From: Coniella vitis
Taxonomy: Eukaryota; Ascomycota; Sordariomycetes; Diaporthales; Schizoparmaceae
DNA length: 64,000 nucleotides
Assembly (NCBI GenBank): GCA_011317545.1
Contig: WUJK01000007.1
Location: 558,001 to 622,000 of the forward strand
Reading direction: 5' to 3'
A program made the translations under genes and the position numbers. The notes beneath the pieces were generated by a model, which was given only the letters and a program-made list of their open reading frames with translations, had not been told where the DNA came from and ran no database searches. Within the stretch, counting starts at the first letter, position 1. Each line of letters begins with the position of its first letter. Below are positions 21,386 to 31,323 of the stretch, piece by piece.

Positions 21386-22746
21386 ATGATGTGGAAAGGT
21401 GCTACTTTATCTCGATTGGGCAGGTGGTTGAATAATCAGCGGTCGATGCCGCTATTAATGTTCAATGTTCCTCATGCAAGCAAGGCAGTTGCTGCTGGTA
21501 TCAGGAGCCGTCTTTCAACAATGCAAAAGTCCAAGGCACTGAGTGAGTGTGTCACCTTCCATACGAAACTGCACCCAGAAGGCTGCATACAAACATACAT
21601 TTCAATGAAGGATACCTGGTTGACTCTCAGAACACACATCAAAGACCTGTCCTATCTTTCACACGTCCATTGTTTCCCGCAACGTGCTGACTCTGACTCC
21701 CTTTACATCCACAGGCAAACTGCCGGAATGTGTTCACACAGATAAGTGTCGTGAAACAGCCGAAGAGTTCTCCACCAGCGAGCTGGAGAATTCATTGGTA
21801 CCGTCCTCCAAGACCCAAACCATCTGGTCTGACGCGTCGCTACGCGGGGCTCAGGGCGGAATCGCGGTCGCGCAACCGCACCCCGTCCACGAACCGATGG
21901 CCAAGGCGCACTGGACGGTACAGTCCTCGCATGTTTCCGGCATTGCGGATATCCATCTCCTCGAGACGCTTGCTATAGCAGCTGCGCTTAACATTGCTTT
22001 GAAAGGATCTACTGAGCGGGAGAGACTCATGCTATTCAGCGACAGCACGACGGCCTTGTCTTATGTTGAGAGCTGTGCGGGCGGCATTCACCAACCCCAG
22101 CAAAATGAGAATCCGACCAGCCAAGATCAGAGCCAAGGCACAGTGGCCAACGAGCTTGACAAAACCACTGAGAGATTTTCGTCTGCCGCGCGAGGCTATG
22201 TCTCAAAGGGGACAGGGCAATGTCTGAAGGAAGCCCAGAAACGTGCTATCTTGACGACACTCTGCGAGGCATACTGTCGTCTTGCTCAGCGAGGAACTGC
22301 TGTACAGTTTCATGTAAGTGATTCAAAGTATAGCCTGATTTTCCTTGTATTCACCCTGGAAAAGATTTCCAAGGTATATCTCTAGGGAAGCTACCCTAGC
22401 ATCAATGTCTTCCTTAAACATTCCAATAAGCCTGTTTGACACTGGTTCCCTATCGTCGTACTCCTCTAAATGAACTTCAACTCCAGACCTCTTTATAAAC
22501 ATCAATTAAATCCTCTTACTAACAATCAACTCGCATTGTCTTCCTCATTAGTGGGTTCCAGGCCATAACGGCATCCGTGGGAACACCATCGCAGACAAAC
22601 TGGCCAAACAAGGTGCCCGAGAGGACTGGTCCTCAGATGCCGTTCCAAGTTCTGCTCCTGTTCCACCGAACGACTGCCGGGTTCTGCAAGTGAAGCCATC
22701 CAAGGAAGTGGAGATAGAGGATGGCACTTCCCAAGAGCCAAGCTAA
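21386..22746 (+). CDS. RNase H-fold protein, retroelement-type, intron-containing
   Basis: Proposed exons are 21386-21542 (least certain), 21715-22313 and 22552-22746, 316 aa. Exon 2 carries TIWSDASLRGAQGG, an IADIHLLETLAIAAAL helix and LMLFSDSTTAL; exon 3 continues WVPGHNGIRGNTIADKLAKQ. These are the four acidic positions of an RNase HI active site (Asp, Glu, Asp, Asp), and the last one exists only after the 238-nt intron is removed. That intron has GTAAGT, TTACTAAC and TTAG in the expected places. The sequence type matches the RNase H module of non-LTR retroelements, but no reverse transcriptase frame is seen nearby. Exon 1 is chosen because a GTGAGT...CACAG intron (21543-21714) joins it in phase. 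It may be a stranded element fragment or a domesticated gene. Confidence 0.62.
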
Positions 22747-24747
22747 AAAGAATGCCGTTGCAAGTACATCGAATTAAGCTGGGCAGATCGTATGTTTATA
22801 TGTGGAATAGCGTCGCTCCATTCGAGAATCAGAACTTCAGCTACATGGATAATATACAATAAGCATACTTTGCTTGATAACAATAAGCATACTTTGCTTG
22901 ATAACAACCATATAAAGCATAACCCGGGCTTCGTATAATGGACAGAACTCGGCAGTGAGTTTCAAGCGTACTAAGAACACCAGAATATAGCGAACAATGT
23001 GACGACACGCGGAGATTTTCATAGCGCGAATATATATAGATATATATCTATATCTATATAATGCATTAGAAGAGCGGCCTGCTATATCAGACTTTAGTAC
23101 GTTCAGAAAATACATTCGATATGCACTTTCCCACTCTTAAGCTTTCCACGTTCTTGTATAGTTACCAAGTGTGGCATATATCTGTGTTTCTGATATTTCA
23201 TTTGAACAATCACCGCTTCTGGTGGCGAAGTCAGCATGTGCTGGTTTACGCGCCTGGCTAAAATCACCCCTTCTGGCTGGTCTCTTCTTTCTCTTCCCGG
23301 GGGGCGGGGCAGGTAGAGGTTTGAAAGGAAACAAAATATTTCGGTTTCTATCCGGAGAAACTATGGGACGAAATAGCCTGTCAACAAACTACCTAATATG
23401 TATTGTCCTAGCATAATCCCTGATTATAACATAACTTGGTGTGCAGAGCCTCATCCACAGCACATTGTGTAAAGACTGTTTCCCCCCCCCCCCGTTTTCT
23501 TTTTTTTCCGGGAAAAAATAACTGCTATAAACACTAGCCATCCCCTAGCTTCCAAATTCCCACGTGCTTGCCCTTTTAAACTTGTCAAGCTACTATCACT
23601 AAAGAGACTATCATTTCCCCAAACCAAGTCAGTTTCAATTTCCCCCCGGCGTTTGCCGTCGCTGGCTTTTTTTTGGGGGGGGTTTTTTTTTTTTGCGCTT
23701 TTGCTAGGTCCAGTGGTATCCACTTGAGCTTATTAGAACCTCCCATCTCATTTCCTTCATCGTGATCGTCCTTCTAGAACGTTAAGACTCCTCCCTCCTA
23801 TTAGGCTTTAGACGAGTTCTATCTTTAGCAATCCCAAGTCCCACGTAAATAGTAGAAACGCACAAGCGGATTGGAGCACGGGACGTGCGCTCGAGAATAG
23901 AGGGCAAAGGAAAAAGAGAAAAAAAAAAAGGCACACTGACATAATGTTATACTTGTCTCCTGAATGCCACGTCAGAACTTTTCCTACATTCTTAATAAGT
24001 GAAATGGAGAGATCTTTAAAGTACACCACCTAGACCATCTTTCGTCTCAAGGATGCACCAAAAAAAAAACAGGTATGCTCTCTGACTGGTTCATCCACTA
24101 ATCTTCATCCTAACCCCTCGTAGTACTCTCTCCATCCTTATAAACCTTTGTTATATCCTTACTCGACCTGTTTGCATAATATTCTTGCCTACTGTAAAAA
24201 GTTCGCCAATTTTCCTCAAATCTCTTCGTTGAGCTCCACAAATGCCACAAGCGATGCTCTAGCTTTGTACTTTTATGATAGCTTGGGGTTCTCCTTTGGG
24301 TTTTAAGAAGAGGAAAAGGCCGGTGGATCTGGCTAGCCAACTAACGTAATGCTAAAAAATCTTGAATTGTCAATGTTAGGGATTCCCATGCCAGATCCCC
24401 AAGACCGATCTTCAGGTACTGCCGCTTGCGCCAGCATCATCCCACCCCACCGCCGACCGCCAATTCAGCCTGGCGGCATTCGGTCGAATATATCACCCCG
24501 ACTGCCCGCGTCCTTTTGGCCACTTTACGGATGCACAATCATGATGCACGGATGGAAGATTCACAGGCCGAAGTAGGGCCCATTAACAGAAAATCCTAAG
24601 TATAATCAAGTTTTTGGTTTCTTATATTCCAAAAGTGGAGCCTTTCTACTCGAATGAGTGCTACGGCCTTATTTATTTTCTTGTTTGTATCCATGTAGCA
24701 TGTCCACTAGTTCATGGTTTGATGTTTGGGCGGTAGCACAAGCACGC
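22747..24747. other. AT-rich gene-poor region, right part of the island
   Basis: It contains a 24-nt tandem duplication, an ATATAT/AGATATAT stretch (about 23030-23062), a 12-nt C run (23482-23493) and a T8-G8-T12 tract (about 23667-23694). No gene is supported on either strand. It ends at the 3' side of the conserved minus-strand gene. Confidence 0.5.
22857..22904 (+). repeat. Perfect 24-nt tandem duplication
   Basis: The unit CAATAAGCATACTTTGCTTG plus ATAA is present twice with no mismatch (22857-22880 and 22881-22904), about 110 nt downstream of the RNase H gene stop codon. Within the unit AAGCATACTTTGCTT is nearly palindromic. Confidence 0.95.
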
Positions 24748-26517
24748 CTAATGCGTCAACTTCCGGAGCCAACTAATCCGTCGAGCCTGCTTTTGCTGTA
24801 CAGTTGCTGCCGAACCAGCGGTTGGATTTATCCTCTCCTCAGCAACCTGTGGTGTATTCACTGTAGCTTCTGGCCTTTTCCCACTTGTGGGCGCTGTTTC
24901 TGCTGTATATCTCTCACTGACCATGCTGCATGTCGATGGTGCTTCTTGAAGTCGTTTTTTGCGCTGCATCATGAAAGCTGCGCCTGTACTCATGGCCCTC
25001 CTAAGACCTTTAGGTTGCGGTGGCTGTACAGCTGATGCTGATGCTGCTGCTGTTGCGGTTGCCATGTTTCCCGTTGTCTGCCTCCTAGGCATAATTGTGG
25101 TTGAGCGGCGACTGGAGGTGATGTTGGTTGCTGATTCGTGGGCATTGAATTGAGATTCGGGAATGTTATCAATAATCTCTCCATTCGGGCCAAGTCGGAG
25201 GGTCAGACAAAGAGCTGTTATGCGGATAAGCTCTTTGGTCTTTTCATCGACGGCATAGGTCTCGCGGCCGGTGGTCGACCCTTCAAGAGGAATGGGCGCG
25301 GCAGACGATACATCTCTGACCGCTGCATCCCACGCACCGCTGACTGGTCGGGAAGGCGGGTACTTTCCAGAAGATGAGGATGGTGTCGAGTAGCTATCGT
25401 AGATTTCTAAGGACTGGGGTCCTAGGGTGGCCAGAACGGGATGCCGTCGAACGAGCGGGTTGATAATGCTGAATGTGTACCGGTAATCCGAGGATGTCGA
25501 GTCACTGCCGAGGGGCGGAGAACTAGGTGGATAAGATGGCCCACTGGCGCCAGGAATGAATATGCTCGACTCTCTGTTATTGGTAGCAGCACTCCTCTTC
25601 ACCCATCGGACTGTGCACGAAACGCCGTGCTCGTCGATATGCGTAAAGCTATAGTTGCCCTTTTGGTTCGTCCACGTCCACCGGTTGCCGTTTTCCAGCA
25701 CGACCTCACCCATGTCGGCTGGGCCGCGGCCGGGTCTCAGCACGGCAATAGGATGCCGCCGGGACGCGCAGCTGTCATCTTCCTCCTCCTCCGACCCAGC
25801 AGTGTAATCGTCTGACCGCACGAGAATGACATCACGAGGACCTAATTCGCCCTTGTCGCCAAATAAGCGAGGAGACCTGTGAAAGTAGCGGGCTGCCACC
25901 AGGGGCCCAGCTATGAGACAAGCAGGAAACACATCAACTGTAGGCCTCGGACGGTGGTTTGGTGCCAGTTCCTGGAGTTGAAGAAGTAGTTTTGGGCGAA
26001 TGGTCTTGAAGAGGGCCTTCTTGGATACGGAGCTAGGCGCAGGCTGAGCGAGCAAATAGGCAGTGCTGTTTCGCGGTGAAGCCCTTCGAGACTTGCGCCT
26101 AGGCGTCGAGGCTGTCGTTTGTGAAACATCATCGGACTCGCAGAGAGACCGATCCTCTTCCTCCTCGGTCATGAATGAAGGGAACCTGGTGGTGGTGGTG
26201 GAGGACGATGTTGGCGTTTCCTCCACGTCCAAGTCCTTGAAGCGAACAACGGGGGTAGGCGGGGCGGATGATTGCGTAGACTCGACGACAGCAGGGAGAA
26301 AGTCAGACTTGGGGCGGACATAGAGCTCAGAAACGGGTCGTCTCCGGACCGACGGTCGTGATGGAGGCAAAGGGGGCCTGTCGGCAGACGAGCTGGATCG
26401 CAAGATGGGAGGGGGTATGGCTGATCGTAGAAATGGCTTTTTGCGCTGTGGAGAGTGAGGACCCGGTGGTGTGTTGTATTCATGCCCGTGAAGGGAAGCG
26501 CCCGAATGTAGAAACAT
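24748..26517 (-). CDS. Conserved fungal protein of unknown function
   Basis: An intronless gene of 589 aa. The N-terminal 160 residues are Pro/Ser/Arg-rich and disordered-looking. From about residue 165 there is a compact domain: KLLLQLQEL, RPRPTVDVFPACLIAGPLVAARY, RLFGDKGELGPRDVILVRSDDY, then GEVVLENGNRWTWTNQKGNYSF and CTVRWVKR. I recognise this as a conserved domain of Pezizomycotina hypothetical proteins without an assigned function. The second half is again Ser/Thr/Ala-rich and ends in a basic RRISWLRKLTH. No signal peptide, membrane segment or catalytic motif is visible. The strong conservation-like pattern and unbroken long frame make it a real gene. Its 3' end borders the AT-rich island. 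Confidence 0.85.
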   Translation of the reverse strand: MFLHSGASLHGHEYNTPPGPHSPQRKKPFLRSAIPPPILRSSSSADRPPLPPSRPSVRRRPVSELYVRPKSDFLPAVVESTQSSAPPTPVVRFKDLDVEETPTSSSTTTTRFPSFMTEEEEDRSLCESDDVSQTTASTPRRKSRRASPRNSTAYLLAQPAPSSVSKKALFKTIRPKLLLQLQELAPNHRPRPTVDVFPACLIAGPLVAARYFHRSPRLFGDKGELGPRDVILVRSDDYTAGSEEEEDDSCASRRHPIAVLRPGRGPADMGEVVLENGNRWTWTNQKGNYSFTHIDEHGVSCTVRWVKRSAATNNRESSIFIPGASGPSYPPSSPPLGSDSTSSDYRYTFSIINPLVRRHPVLATLGPQSLEIYDSYSTPSSSSGKYPPSRPVSGAWDAAVRDVSSAAPIPLEGSTTGRETYAVDEKTKELIRITALCLTLRLGPNGEIIDNIPESQFNAHESATNITSSRRSTTIMPRRQTTGNMATATAAASASAVQPPQPKGLRRAMSTGAAFMMQRKKRLQEAPSTCSMVSERYTAETAPTSGKRPEATVNTPQVAEERINPTAGSAATVQQKQARRISWLRKLTH

Positions 26518-27833
26518 GGTGACGGCAGTGGGTTGGAGGCACCAGACTGGTCACACGCGAGGAAAGCACGAGTGTATACCATGAGCAACAAGACAGAATC
26601 AGGGGCCTCGACGGCGGCAGGAGCAGAGGATTTTCGAGAGCAGCCTCAGTCGGGCGAGGCTGCAGTCCGAGTAACCCGAGTCCGGGCGCAGCAGGGCCGG
26701 CTATGAGGGTGGAGGGATGCCAAGGCAGCGGTAAGCCCTCTGGAAAGTTCTTTTCTCTCCACAATTGCTGCCTGTCCGTCTGTCCGTTCTGTCCGTCGGC
26801 CTAAACCTTTGTCGACAAATAATGCGTGATTCTCGAATCGCATTCAAGGGTTGGTAGATAGCTGCGGCAGTGGCCGCTTTTTGCTGCAGCCTTGTCGGAA
26901 ATATACGCTCAATCCGAGGACATGTCAAGGTATTGGCGTACAGTATGTGGTGAGTGGAGGCCCGCGAGTCCCGAGTCGATCGTGCGTATGGTTAGCAGGC
27001 GAAACGGCCTTGCAGCGTCTTTGTCCTTGTCTGTTTACAGCAGCGAGGATTGAGTTCTGGCGATTTGGTTGTCGAACTGACTGACAATTCGAGGCCCAGG
27101 CAACCTTAGTAGGAGGAGACGTGCGGGCAAGTGCGCGGCGGGCGGGGAGAGGCGGTGGTAGTAATAAGAATACTTGGAGAGGACGCCAAGACCGGAAAGG
27201 GAGGGTTGAGATCAACTCGGTGCTAGAACTCTAGCTACCTAGGTAGACAGTGGTAGTCTGAGATCTCAGTACCGTAGTTTGCGGGCCAAGGCTGTGGTGG
27301 CTTTGGCGGGGATGATCCCAGGATCAGGCGACTCGCTGGCGGCGGGCGTGATTGGACCAAGAGCAGAAGGCTTGCGTCGTTGCTGCCGGTTCTGGCGATT
27401 GCGGACGAGTGAGACAAACAGAAGGGGGAAGTTACCAAACGGACGGCAAGGCGGCCGAGGGAGGTGGCGCCTTGACTGGACGGGACTGGAGGGAACAAAA
27501 AATGGTGTGTAGAGGAGCAAAGCCGGGTCGCAAGGGATAAAAGAACGAGGAGACGAAAAATGTCAAGATGGGAACGCAGTCACAGAATGCAGAAACCCCA
27601 AATCATCCACCAGGGACGCCAGTGACAGCCAATTGAAGAACGTACAGATGGCAAGAGATCGACCTGTGAAGGATGGAAACCACCGCCGAGTCAGATGCAA
27701 GTGTGCAGGAAGGAAACAGCAACACCCGGTTGGTGATGAGCTGGACAAGGCAAACAACCGTGCTGAGCTGAAATTCCCAGTGAGCGTGAGCCCCCTGTAA
27801 GTGCGGTGGTCAAAGTGGTGTGGTGGCCCCTTA

Positions 27834-27883
27834 GCCAAGCCTGGCCAAGCCTGGCCAAGCCTGGCAAAGCCTGGCAAAACCTA
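27834..27883 (+). repeat. 10-nt minisatellite GCCAAGCCTG x5
   Basis: Three perfect copies of GCCAAGCCTG followed by GCAAAGCCTG and GCAAAACCTA, so the array decays to the right. It sits about 1.2 kb upstream of GPI18 in noncoding DNA. Confidence 0.95.
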
Positions 27884-28867
27884 CCCAAAAGCCCCCTGCA
27901 AGCCTTCCAAAACTGGCTGCGTGGGCGGCCGCGCGCAGCATGCATGGAGCACTCCCGGGCCCGCAGCCCGTCCCACCAAGATCCACTTGCAGCAAATGCC
28001 ACGCTACCATAATAGTACACGGCCTCCTGCGCTACGCTGCCCCCCCAAACGAAATATACTGGTGGTCCCTGCCCTGCCCTGGAGCCTATACCATGATCCC
28101 GGGCCACACCCTGCCAATTTCACTGCGCGGGGAGTGTGCAACCGCTAATAATGAAATCATTTCTAGGGGATCGTTCCCTGGACCATCAGCACCAAAAATA
28201 AATCAACCCACACAATGGGGGCATTGCAGGTCCTTTGTATAGTATAGAGCCCTAACCGAAACGGCCAACTTGGTAAAGTGATGACGGCTCCCCAGCGACA
28301 AACCGGCAGGTCAGACTCGTTGCCAGGCTTGTGTATCGATATTTACCTTGTACATAGTAGATGGATCACGAATGAAAACTATGGAGTTGCTATCTGCTAC
28401 TCACTGGTCATGTGCATGCAACCTCTAGACAAGGAACATTCCCAGGGTGGGGCTGGTTGATCAATGCTACCATGTCCTGTATTATTAGCATAGAGTCCAC
28501 GCGTACGTGACGATGGCGAATACTCTGGACACTGTTGATTGGGTTCGCCTACTTCAGCACTGGATCTTTGCGTGTGATGTTGTACATGGAGGCACTGCAG
28601 TCGTGTATGGGAACGCAATTTCGCATTCCAGTAGAGACAGACGATCCTCGTTGGGATTGTTGGCTTGTCCTTCTGTTGTTGTTGTTGATGAATGATGGTG
28701 AGATACATAGTTCAAAGTACGATTGGACAGTAATCGACTGCGTGTGTTATGTAAGCTACACATCCATACTATGTATGTAATACTATTGACGTCAAGTACA
28801 ACTTATGCACCTCAGTACCTGAGCCTTGGCGACCTCGCATAGCAGGTACGTACTGCAATCACCGGCG

Positions 28868-29014
28868 ATGAATCTCGGCACCTCGGCTCATTCCGCGCCT
28901 GACTCGGCTACCCCGGCGCCCACCTGTGCTAATGTTTCGTCGGCTGCCAACTGCAACGACTTGGTGGCAGCGTCGCCAACAGCATCTCCAGCAACAAACG
29001 GCCTTGGAGGGTAG
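28868..29014 (+). promoter_or_regulatory. Upstream ORF of GPI18 (48 codons)
   Basis: ATG at 28868 opens a 48-codon Ala/Ser/Thr-rich frame that stops with TAG at 29012-29014, only 15 nt before the GPI18 start and in the same reading frame. If the transcript starts upstream of it, it could limit initiation at the main ATG. Whether it is in the mRNA is not visible from the sequence. Confidence 0.4.
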
Positions 29015-29029
29015 CGTCAACACTTTGCC

Positions 29030-30738
29030 ATGTTGTCTTCCATTCAAGCGATAGATGGGCACTACAGGACCATTTTCCTGACATTTGTCCTCTCTAAGGC
29101 TGTCTTGTTGGCCATTGCTGCTGGCAGTCAAATCGGCCCACCCTACGATACCTCAACCAATCTTCTCGCCCTCGACCTCAGCCCAACCGCCAGCGCCGTT
29201 GCGGATGCTAATTCCAGTAGCAATGCCAACGCGAGCCTGGGCCGCCATTTGGTCACCCGTCTGACATCGTGGGATGCCATCTACTTCCTCAAGGTCGCCG
29301 AGAGGGGCTACCTCTTTGAGCAGGAATGGGCTTTTGGATCCGCCCTGCCCACATGCATCTTCCTCCTGAACCGTGGTGAGTAACAGATACATACAATTCT
29401 CGTTCGTAGTGGAAAGCAGCATAGACAAATGCAACATTTTCAGTCTTCAATTTCCTCAAGTCATCCCTGAGCCATCTCGGCTGATTGGCACAAAATACAC
29501 TCTGTGTAGCCCTTAGTTCGCTGGGTGTCCTTGGCCCCTCTCTCGTCGATCCAGCCCTCGTGCTGCCCCTACTTGGCGTGGCCATTGCAAACGCGTGCCA
29601 CTTGTTATCCGCGTTCGTTCTCTATCAGCTCGGCTTGAATGTCGGCACAGATGCTACTTGGGCTTTGGTCGCCGCGTTACTGCACCTGCTCTCGCCCGCA
29701 GGCCTCTTTCTTGTGGCACCCTACCAGGAGAGCCCCTTTGCCCTACTGTCGTTCCTTGGATGGTGGCTTCTCGTCAAGAGCTGTGCCACAAAGCCACCAT
29801 CTGGTTTCTCCAGCGATGCCTTGACGTTGCTTGCTGCCGTTAGCTTTGGATTTGCCACCCTGTTCCGCAGCAATGGTCTACTAAACGGCATTCCACTTGC
29901 CCTCGATTTTCTCCGTACGCTGTACAACCTTGTCGAGGATGTCGGCCCGGGGACCGAGTCTGCTAGAGTGTCTACCGTTGCCCGGAGCAGAAGGTTAATT
30001 ATTCTTGGTCTTTCCGGTCTGACTGTAGCTGCTGGCTCGTTTGTGCCTCAGTTCCTGGCATACAACATGTACTGCACCGGCTTGGCAAATGACCAGGAGA
30101 GTGTAAGGACTTGGTGTTTGAAGCTGGTGCCCAGTATCTATGACTTTGTTCAAAAGCATTACTGGTAAGTCGATGGTTTGATTCTATGATATCCCGTTCA
30201 CATCCACTCCTGGACCTCTTATGATCTATAGGCCCCTTGTGAGGTGCAAGTTGCTTTCTACAAGGAGATGCCCAGTTCAAAACCGTACCAAGACCTGACG
30301 ACCTCCTTTGCTTAAAACGCTGCCCCCAACAGGAACACCGGCCTCTTCCGCTACTGGACACTGTCGAACCTTCCTCTCTTCCTCCTCGCAGCACCCATGC
30401 TCTTCGTCATGGCAAAAAGCGGCAAGGACATGTTTCTTCAAGCTCCAATACTTGCTTCCCAGAAACAATCTCGGCCGCAGCAACAGCAACAGCAACTCAG
30501 CCTCATGGTCAAATCCATGGCCCTCGCGCAAATTCTCATTGCCCTTCTGACATTCACAAGCTACCACGTCCAAATCATCACGCGCCTATCCTCGGGCTAT
30601 CCAGCGTGGTACTGGTGGGTGGCGGCTTGTATCCGGAACCCCAAGACGCAGGGGATGGGAAAGGGATTGGTGACCTTTAGCGTCATGTATGCTTGTATAC
30701 AGGCAGTCTTGTTTGCTTCTTTTTTGCCGCCTGCTTAA
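29030..30738 (+). CDS. GPI18: GPI mannosyltransferase 2 (Gpi18 / PIG-V)
   Basis: Exons 29030-29375, 29510-30164 and 30333-30738 give 468 aa. Gpi18 adds the second mannose to the GPI anchor precursor in the ER lumen, using dolichol-phosphate-mannose. The protein is strongly hydrophobic with repeated membrane segments. The family signatures are present: LTSWDAIYFLKVAERGYLFEQEWAF near residue 90 (luminal loop with the conserved WDA), YQESPFALLSFLGWW, FRSNGLLNG, and GLFRYWTLSNLPLFLLAAP in the last exon. The C-terminus (MYACIQAVLFASFLPPA) has the usual position. The start was chosen because it directly precedes the first membrane segment as in other members. A uORF precedes it. Confidence 0.93.
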
Positions 30739-31323
30739 CGGAGTAGGTACGGTGTGATTTTGTGTTTCGCACGAGTGAAACTAGCTGGGTGGGTGTGATA
30801 CAAGTCCCTAGTCTGGCTAGAGGATGCCCAATGTCTGGATACTTCGAGAGATCGGCATGGCGAAGAGACAATGTAACAGACTCATGTAGAGCATACTTGA
30901 AAGCAACGCTCAATAAATGGGGCTGCTTTTCAGTCAGCGGGAATAGAGAAAATGGCGCCCTATACATTGCCTGTCCTAGACAGCAGTCCTTTTGTTTTCA
31001 AGATTACTTTCTTGATATCAGCTTAAACCTCACTTGATGCAAGAGGACTCAAGTTTTTATCCATGGGTGAGTTTTGTCTTTATTCTCACCTTCCTCCTGA
31101 CACCGTACGTATGTACACATATCCGTGCCCTTTATAAAACAACACCTCAATCCGCTCTCCACGTCTGACTCCTTGACCGTACCCATTCCAACGCCATGCG
31201 CCACTGCCGCCAGCCTGTACCCCTTTGTATCTATAAAAATTGTCGTCTCCATTTGAAACTCTCAGTCCCTTCAAAAGCCATATATTGTTATATGTTGCGT
31301 ATCTGGTTGCGACCATGTGTCAT
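30739..31323. other. Intergenic between convergent GPI18 and ADCK2-like gene
   Basis: It holds the two 3' UTRs. I see no coding region or repeat of note. Confidence 0.5.

Larger units (their letters stand above)
26518..29029. other. Long divergent intergenic region with minisatellite and uORF
   Basis: About 2.5 kb between the divergent conserved gene and GPI18. It contains a perfect TACCTAGGTA palindrome (27236-27245), a 10-nt minisatellite (27834-27883) and, just before GPI18, a 48-codon upstream frame (28868-29014). Many 60-140-codon frames run on both strands here, but none has domain or family features. I support no additional protein gene. Confidence 0.45.

Noticed and set aside
22856..23062. 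Possible CRISPR-like or terminal repeats in the island
   Set aside because: Only two adjacent copies without spacers and no matching inverted ends; a simple tandem duplication in a eukaryotic genome.
27691..28107. 138-codon minus-strand frame over the 10-nt minisatellite
   Set aside because: Repeat-derived Gly/Leu/Ala translation with no family features.
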